Below, one piece after another: positions 57,873 through 64,000 of a stretch of DNA of 64,000 nt. Made by a program: the position numbers and the translations under genes. The DNA is from Ridgeia piscesae (lineage: Eukaryota; Annelida; Polychaeta; Sabellida; Siboglinidae). The notes beneath the pieces were generated by a model. That model did no database searches, was not told where the DNA came from, and saw only the letters and a program-made list of their open reading frames with translations. Location of the stretch: positions 505,001-569,000 of the forward strand of contig JAODUO010000419.1 of NCBI GenBank assembly GCA_025642075.2, written 5' to 3'. Every line of letters starts with the position of its first letter. The first letter of the stretch is position 1.

Positions 57873-60800
57873 TATACATATATATACATATATACATATA
57901 TACATATATACATATATACATATATACATATATACATATATACATATATACAGAGCATTATTTACTAGACCCCTTAGTATTAAACACACGCGATTAGATC
58001 GACTACTAACTTCGTTGAGGTCAGCCAATCCCTTGAGCGTCTTCACCGAATTGTTACGTAACCTTGCAGCTCGTGCGGCCGAAATCTGTGTATGTACCAG
58101 GCTAGTAATCCTCTCCGTTACCTAAATGACGAAATACATGTGTAGCCAGTGAAATGAGCCACCATTGTCTGTCGTTCACACTTCATATTATAAGGACACC
58201 AGCACAATCTCTGGATGTCGGCGCACACACGCACGCACGCACGCAGGCACGCATGCACGCACGCATGCACGCACGCACGCACGCATGGCCTTGTTTGTCT
58301 TGCCTCTGAGTGTATATTGCACAGATGGTAAAAACTACGTAACTTTCATTCTATTACACTTAATTAAGCGATATCAGAATTAATTATGTTTAAAACGATT
58401 TCCTTTCTCTCCACATACTCACCCACTGCAGACTGAACCCAGCTAGTAGTAGGCACATTCCGCAGGTAAGGTAGATGCACATTTTAGGAATGCCACATGT
58501 ATTCATCAGGTAATTACGTATTCCCTGCAGCAGACGACACAGACGCAATCACAATTCCAAAGTTCTAAGGTCATTATTTTTCGTCTGAAAGCGGATATCT
58601 AGAGATAGCGTTTTTAAATATTTATACACACGTAACGGAGGCTGATTGGAAGTTACTTGTAAAGGGAACACAGGAGATATAAATTATTATGTGATGCGCC
58701 TATATGTCCATAATTCAAACTGTGATTATGTGTGTTATGTGACGCAATGTTCTAAGGCTGAGATATTATTTCGTCAAGATAACATTTGGATTGACAGTAC
58801 GATGTCATGAAACGGTCTCGCCAACGACCAGGGTAATGTCCCGAACAGTTCGTGTTAACAGGAATGGTGACGTCAGTGTTGTGATGTAATCACTGGTCTA
58901 CACTGATCCACAGCGACAGAGAGAGAGGGGGGGGGAGAAGAGAAAAGAGAGAGAAATAAAAGGTCTACGTCTCTACGTTTTACACGAGGCCACAGATTAC
59001 TGGCTTTTGCTATGCTTTTTGTGTTGTGTTGTGTTGTGTTGTGTTGTGTTGTGTTGTGTTGTGTTGTGTTGTGTTGTGTTGTGTTGTGTTTTGTTTTGTT
59101 TTGTTTTGTTTTGTTTTGTTTTGTTTTGTTTTGTTTTGTTTTGTTTTGTTTTGTTTTGTTTTGTTTTGTTTTGTTTTGTTTTGTAAAGCCGATATTACAG
59201 TCATGCCATGAGATGAGTGTCTTGTACGTACCATGAGTGTCCTGGCCGTCCTAAAAGCGAATGCAACAAATGACATCCTGAAAAGACGAAACACATCACA
59301 CTGAGTGAGTATGTAGTCTTGCAGAGCATAGTTTGATAAAATACATCCCGAAATGAACGCTATATAACATTTTAGTGACTCGTGAAAAACTCATTCGCTT
59401 TATAACTGTCTGAACTACATGGCATGCTTCGAAACTAGATTTGAAGTTCAGATGAGTTTATAACTGCAGGGAATATCTGAGGAGACTACTTGTGAAACAC
59501 TTATGCATGCGTGAATATGTTCATCAGGTTGGGAAAATAATTAACTTATATAAACGTTTTTTCTTAATAGGCCTACACAATTTCCCGATAAAGATCATTG
59601 ACAGTGGTCACGCTGGAGTGAGTGAATTTATAGTTATCTAGTATTACACATTAGTAAGAACATCGTTTATATAACTCTTAGCTTAGAAATGTTGTTGTGC
59701 TCTGGTTTGGCATACAACATTAAGGAAGCTGCGATATGCCTCCAAGAATTCATGAATTAAGAAGAAACAAACAAGATGGCCGACTTACGGAAGTGACGTT
59801 GGCACTCGGTACCATGGCACTGGCTGCAGCTGTTGCCATTTCTCGTTAAGTAGGAAACTCATGACGGGCTCCACATAGTCGTCCATTCCAGGATATTTCC
59901 GGAATACTCCGTTCTTGACGCTTTGTGATAATAAATGACATGCAATCTTGAATGATACAATAACGGCATCACTTGAATATACTGACGATTATTGTCATAT
60001 CACCTTACTACTGCATGGATGTACCCGGAGGTTTTCGCTGCCCGTAGACCCCAAAAAACCTCTTCTGTCATATGTCAACGTACAGTGAATTGTTACAAGC
60101 AATATCCAGAGTTATAGTGATACCAGTTCGGAAACCAGCCAAGAAATAAATCCTGGGAACGCCTTTGTACTACATGTTCCAAGAAATATTACATAAACAG
60201 CACAATCTACACAATCATGTTCGTGATGTGACGGAGCTAGGGAACTCTTGGCACACGTGTATTAGTAAATGCGTTAGATCACTACACAGTAGAACCTACA
60301 CGTAACAAAGATGCGCTGTGTCGTCTTGACTATTCACAACTGTTACGTTAAATAAAGTTTACTAGACTTTTTGATAGAAGAACTGATAAATAATTAGTGT
60401 CAGTGGTAAATACAGATTGGTGAGTTTGCAGAAATTGCCTCCTCTTACATTCGTGGTGGTGTTGTTTTCGTAGATATGCTTACGACTGCTGGGACATTTC
60501 ATTTCGCGATTAGCCGGATAGAAACAGGAAACATTCCTTAAGCAATTTGTTTACCATTCTTGCACATTCCTTCCCATTGGCTAATTTTGCCCCTGGGCAT
60601 GCGCAGGTGGTCTTTGCATGGAGCTGAAGGTGTACATGTGTATTTCTTGGTTGGTATGTTAACTATTCTTATTGGGGATTATTTCCCAAATTATGTGGGC
60701 TATTCTGCACGTTATTTTGTTTTTCCTGAACAAGTTACTTCTGGATAACGCCATGGAGAACAAACAAACAAACAAGCTATAACAAAGAAATAAACAAACA

Positions 60801-63741
60801 AACAAACATACAACCAAACGCATGCGCACAAGAAGCAGTACAAACTCCAGCGTTAGCCCAAGTTTGGGCTGTTTGGAGTAAACTACCTGAGACCTGAGAC
60901 CAATCAGCCTGATAGGGGGATGAAACACCACCATTTCAATATCTTAATAATATCTTAATAAGCAGAAGGAACAAACTATTCAAACACATCAAAAGCACGA
61001 CCATAAAATGAAAACCGGGAAAACAGGCTTGTCACTTTGGATCGTATTGACATCACCAAAATTGTGAATACAATCAATAATTGCAAGAATAAGATTATCA
61101 GCCGATAAGCAATATCAATAATGTGTTCAATTTACATTTTGCTCGCCATGAACCTGTTTACAATCAGACTGATTGTGAAAACGTGTTTGCATCTTAATTT
61201 GTTCCCTTGAATCTGAACTTTCCAACATTGTAGACTATATAATGGATTCGATTGTTCACAATTTCAAATATGTAATCTATTAAGACTGTAAGATATATGC
61301 CGAGTCAGATAAATAATAATTGTGTGTGTTTGTGTGGTAAAGAAATTCAACATAAACTACAATGGAAAATGCGACAGCTTTACACTTACGGCAGCAGTCA
61401 TTTTAGTAAGCTTACCGGAAACTGTTGCTAGGCAAATATGGACGTAACGGATTATAGTCAGTTCAGCAGTGTATTAAGTAAATGTATTAGTTCTATTTGT
61501 TCATACCTTATGTAATAATATTGTACGTTGTCGAAAAATTCGAGTGTAGTGATCGAGTACGTACAAAGAATTAACCACACTTACTGGTAAATTGTGGGCA
61601 AACTTCGAGCCATAAACCGTCCAGCAAGACCTAAAACAAAGTCACGTACAATGCACCATACATTAGCATACAATGCCATACACTTGTAACTCTGGACACA
61701 CCCACTTTAGTGCTCAATAGTATTTTTATTCGACCAATATTTTTATTCAATTTAACAGTTATCCATCCGTAATTTATGATGTCGAACAATTACATTTCGC
61801 AGTATCTGCTTTTCACACACAGTATACGTAGTGAGAGTGAATTGTTTCAAACTGGTTACTTTACTGCTGACGTTTACAGTGCACTGCAAGTTAGTCTTGC
61901 CTTTCTGACTGACGTTCTCAAAGCAACAAAATAAATCACTCATTGCTACAGGACTATAAACTAAAGTATAGGTATAGACGCAGGTCTAGATGGAGCCAAA
62001 ACGACGACAACTAAACTCAACATTTCTACGAATTAAAGAGGATAAGATTTGTGCTGGACACAGGACTAGATACGCCACAATCCACTGTGACAGTTACACA
62101 CACCCGATGCCTGACATTTACCTGGATATTCTGTCACATCCATCTGCCCGACAATAACGCCCAGTTCGGCGCTGTAGTTCGCAACCATCCGCCAGGTGTG
62201 CATAGTTAATTTGCATGCTGGACACCAGGGGGCGTACCTGAAGGACGCCAAATTGTGTGCTCACAATCCGTTCAATCAGCGCTAGTCGCCCGTCAAACAC
62301 GTATTAAGCCCATAAGTTAGTAGGACCTACTTGTTTTATGCTTTTAGTTTACCTTTCACCAGGAATATTCCTGCCGCCCTTCCTTCCCCTCGTCTGCGTA
62401 TTCTACATTGCCTCATTGGGGGTGAATAGGACGGTTTTGCCCCTCAGATTACTCCCACTTAATCTGCCCCTATATATGAATGAATGATAAATAAATATGA
62501 ACAAAACGTTTCCCCTGCATCTATTATTATGATATCGACACCACTGTTCTCGTCGGCCGGAATAGCTCAGTTGGGAGAGCGTTAGACTGAAGATCTAAAG
62601 GTCCCCGGTTCAATCCCGGGTTCCGGCAACGCCGAGTTCCTGGCGGCCGACAACTTTTTATAGTACGAATTGCATACAGTTTCACTGAATAGCTATTTAT
62701 TAGCTACTCCTTACGTAATCATTGATAAGTAAGTTGTTTGGCGGGAAAAAGTTTTGTTGGATCTGGAAGGGAGTTCATCTGAGGAGAAACCGAAACGGAT
62801 TTTCATTGGCCTAGATTCCAACATGGAGGAACGTCCACGTCGTTGGAGGAAACAATCACTGATGATGATGACGTCGATGACGGCAATGATGATGTCAACA
62901 ACGATGATGATGACAATAAGGCCTAATAGGGCGTGCAAATCTCGCGCGCGAAAACGAGGCTGGGGGCAGTTGGGGGCAGGAAGTTGTTAACGTATAGGAC
63001 TTTGTTTTGTTTTTGGTCGTAATAAGCGATCTGTTCCGAAATAACGTATTTCAGTTATATTGTCCGAAGGATTATTACAAGCAGAAGCAATGGAACACTT
63101 TGCCGGTGACAATGATCACGGAAATCATGAATTTTAATCGATTATTATGGTGGCGATCTTGCCTAATAATGAAGAGTGCCAGTTTTCGCGCAATACGACC
63201 TGTTTGGGCCAAGCGTATACATGTGTTATGATTATGTGCATTTAGACAACTTGTCAGATATAAGTAAAACGCAAATTCCGTAAAAGACACATACGGCCTA
63301 ACATCGTGTCTATTATCTGCACTACGTAAATCGCTATATATCTATGACAGTGTGATAAACTCAATATTAAATCGGACATTTAAGATAAGAAACGTATAAC
63401 ACAAGATATTTATGGACTGATTTTCCTAGTATTCATCAGTCATAAGCTACAACTGTCACCCATCGTTAGAATAGTATTCTTGTGTCCAGTCCCCAATTAG
63501 TCGCACTTAGTCCCCAGTAAGCTCCAGTCGCGCGGAGTCACGCCATGTATCGTGACCCACTTGCAGGCCCTATATTGACTGTCACTCACAGCTTGACGAG
63601 CCATTCGCCTTCGAGCATATCGCGCCAGTCGTCCTCCGTGAGTTCGACCAGGGGACTCGGCAGATCGTCGTCGTCTTCGGCGTCTTGTCCCGCGACGGCC
63701 GCCAATAGCAGAAGCACCAATGGCGCGGCGCCGAGAAACAT
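56333..63741 (-). CDS. TMX1: TMX1-like thioredoxin-related transmembrane protein
   Basis: TMX1 is a type I ER-membrane thiol oxidoreductase that reshuffles disulphides of client proteins. Coding exons in transcript order: 63741-63590, 62237-62122, 61630-61585, 59920-59789, 59277-59232, 58524-58423, 58121-58011, 57395-57356 and 56562-56333, total 324 aa, all phases matching. A signal peptide ([18 protein letters not shown]) precedes [16 protein letters not shown], with the redox cysteines at about 56 and 59. DVTEYPG and the cis-proline loop SLPTIY (P101) follow, then [13 protein letters not shown] and one membrane segment at about 176-198. The cytosolic tail has a Ser/Asp/Glu-rich stretch. The last two exons are less certain: the exon starting at 57395 could instead read through to a stop at 57093, giving 335 aa. 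I prefer the splice at 57356 because the donor GTGAGC is strong, the phase fits, and the tail then contains [15 protein letters not shown], resembling the end of human TMX1. Confidence 0.9.
57561..57955. repeat. (TA)n blocks and (ACATAT)n array
   Basis: Three TA runs (about 57561-57616, 57709-57765 and 57821-57861) are followed by tandem ACATAT/TATACA hexamers to about 57953. They are separated by AATAAATATAATAAATAT-like spacers that appear in both orientations. The block lies in the intron between the two exons at 57395 and 58011 of the TMX1-like gene. Confidence 0.92.
58226..58286. repeat. (ACGC)n microsatellite
   Basis: About 15 ACGC/GCAC units with a few GCAT and GGCA variants, in an intron of the TMX1-like gene. 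Confidence 0.85.
59016..59184. repeat. (GTGTT)n then (GTTTT)n pentanucleotide array
   Basis: About 15 GTGTT units change abruptly at about 59087 into about 19 GTTTT units, differing by one G-to-T change per unit. It ends about 48 bases from the 59232 exon boundary, on the donor side of the TMX1-like gene's fifth exon. Confidence 0.95.
62556..62628 (+). tRNA. tRNA-Phe (anticodon GAA)
   Basis: The 73-base cloverleaf is complete. Acceptor GCCGGAA pairs with TTCCGGC, with discriminator A at 62628. The D arm is GCTC...GAGC, and the anticodon arm TTAGA, CTGAAGA, TCTAA reads GAA. The T arm CCCGG, TTCAATC, CCGGG provides the B box. There is no intron, and CCA is not encoded. It lies in intron 1 of the TMX1-like gene on the opposite strand. 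All stems pair, so it looks functional rather than a SINE relic. Confidence 0.97.
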
Positions 63742-63885
63742 TTCCGTTCCGGCTCCCAGAAGCGCTTGCGAGTCCCGAGTCTTGTTTAGCGATCAGCGCC
63801 GTTATTGCACCTAAACGATCTTTTTCTACTGATCCTTGTTTTCGCCCGTTTCTGTCGCGTTCTCTTGTTACGCGCGTTCCCATTG

Positions 63886-63893
63886 TGACGTCA
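63886..63893. promoter_or_regulatory. CRE-like palindrome in the TMX1-like promoter
   Basis: TGACGTCA lies 145 bases upstream of the minus-strand start codon, in CpG-rich DNA that also has CGCGCG, and CGCGGGAAG, an E2F-like word. It is also about 63 bases before a plus-strand TATA box, so it may serve both directions. Inference from motif and position. Confidence 0.45.
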
Positions 63894-63955
63894 CAGTGGC
63901 GTTTGTTGCGCGGGAAGATCGTGCGAAGTACCAATCGAACGCAGCACCGGGGGCG

Positions 63956-63962
63956 TATAAAA
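63956..63962 (+). promoter_or_regulatory. TATA box of a probable rightward gene beyond the window
   Basis: TATAAAA follows a GGGGGCG word, a classic core-promoter context, with the CRE-like site upstream. Transcription would start near 63990 and run off the right edge, so the gene itself is not visible. Confidence 0.4.
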
Positions 63963-64000
63963 CACCCTCCGACCACCGCACGCATAGTGTATGCATGTGT

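Overview
This is animal nuclear DNA. It has multi-exon genes with GT-AG introns, tRNA-derived SINEs, a CR1/Jockey-type LINE, TIR transposons and very many satellites and microsatellites. The proteins are clearly metazoan (CNOT2, bestrophin, TMX1-type thioredoxin) but diverged from the vertebrate versions. A marine invertebrate, perhaps a lophotrochozoan, is my best guess; the sequence does not prove it. All gene models were built by eye from splice sites, reading-frame phase and protein similarity, with no transcript evidence.

Layout. (1) 0.9-6.3 kb, plus strand: a small ankyrin-repeat protein (7 exons, about 239 aa). (2) 10.1-25.2 kb, plus strand: CNOT2, a core subunit of the CCR4-NOT deadenylase, 15 coding exons, 497 aa, every splice phase matching. 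Its introns carry a TIR transposon, a foldback element, a SINE and four tandem-repeat arrays. (3) 29.7-39.4 kb, minus strand: a bestrophin calcium-activated anion channel, 9 coding exons, 655 aa, with a TATA-type promoter near 39.42 kb; it is tail-to-tail with CNOT2. (4) 39.5-49.1 kb: no convincing gene, two copies of a dispersed repeat and a 3.3-kb satellite of 19-bp units. (5) 49.1-52.85 kb, plus strand: one nearly full-length, frameshifted LINE with an SGNH-type ORF1 and an endonuclease/reverse-transcriptase ORF2. (6) 52.9-56.3 kb: gene-poor, with a purine microsatellite and a second SINE. (7) 56.3-63.7 kb, minus strand: a TMX1-like ER thioredoxin-related transmembrane protein (CPAC active site), with a plus-strand tRNA-Phe(GAA) inside its first intron. 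The right edge looks like a divergent promoter with a CRE-like site and a TATA box.

The genes do not form an obvious pathway. The most striking structure is that tandem arrays repeatedly sit on, or within a few tens of bases of, splice sites. The clearest is in CNOT2 intron 8: about 49 copies of a 38-bp unit that is itself the intron-8/exon-9 acceptor junction, each copy also holding a consensus donor. A second anomaly, in CNOT2 intron 6, is a kilobase that reads as a base-by-base blend of the upstream sequence and a 66-bp repeat, most simply a consensus or assembly artefact.
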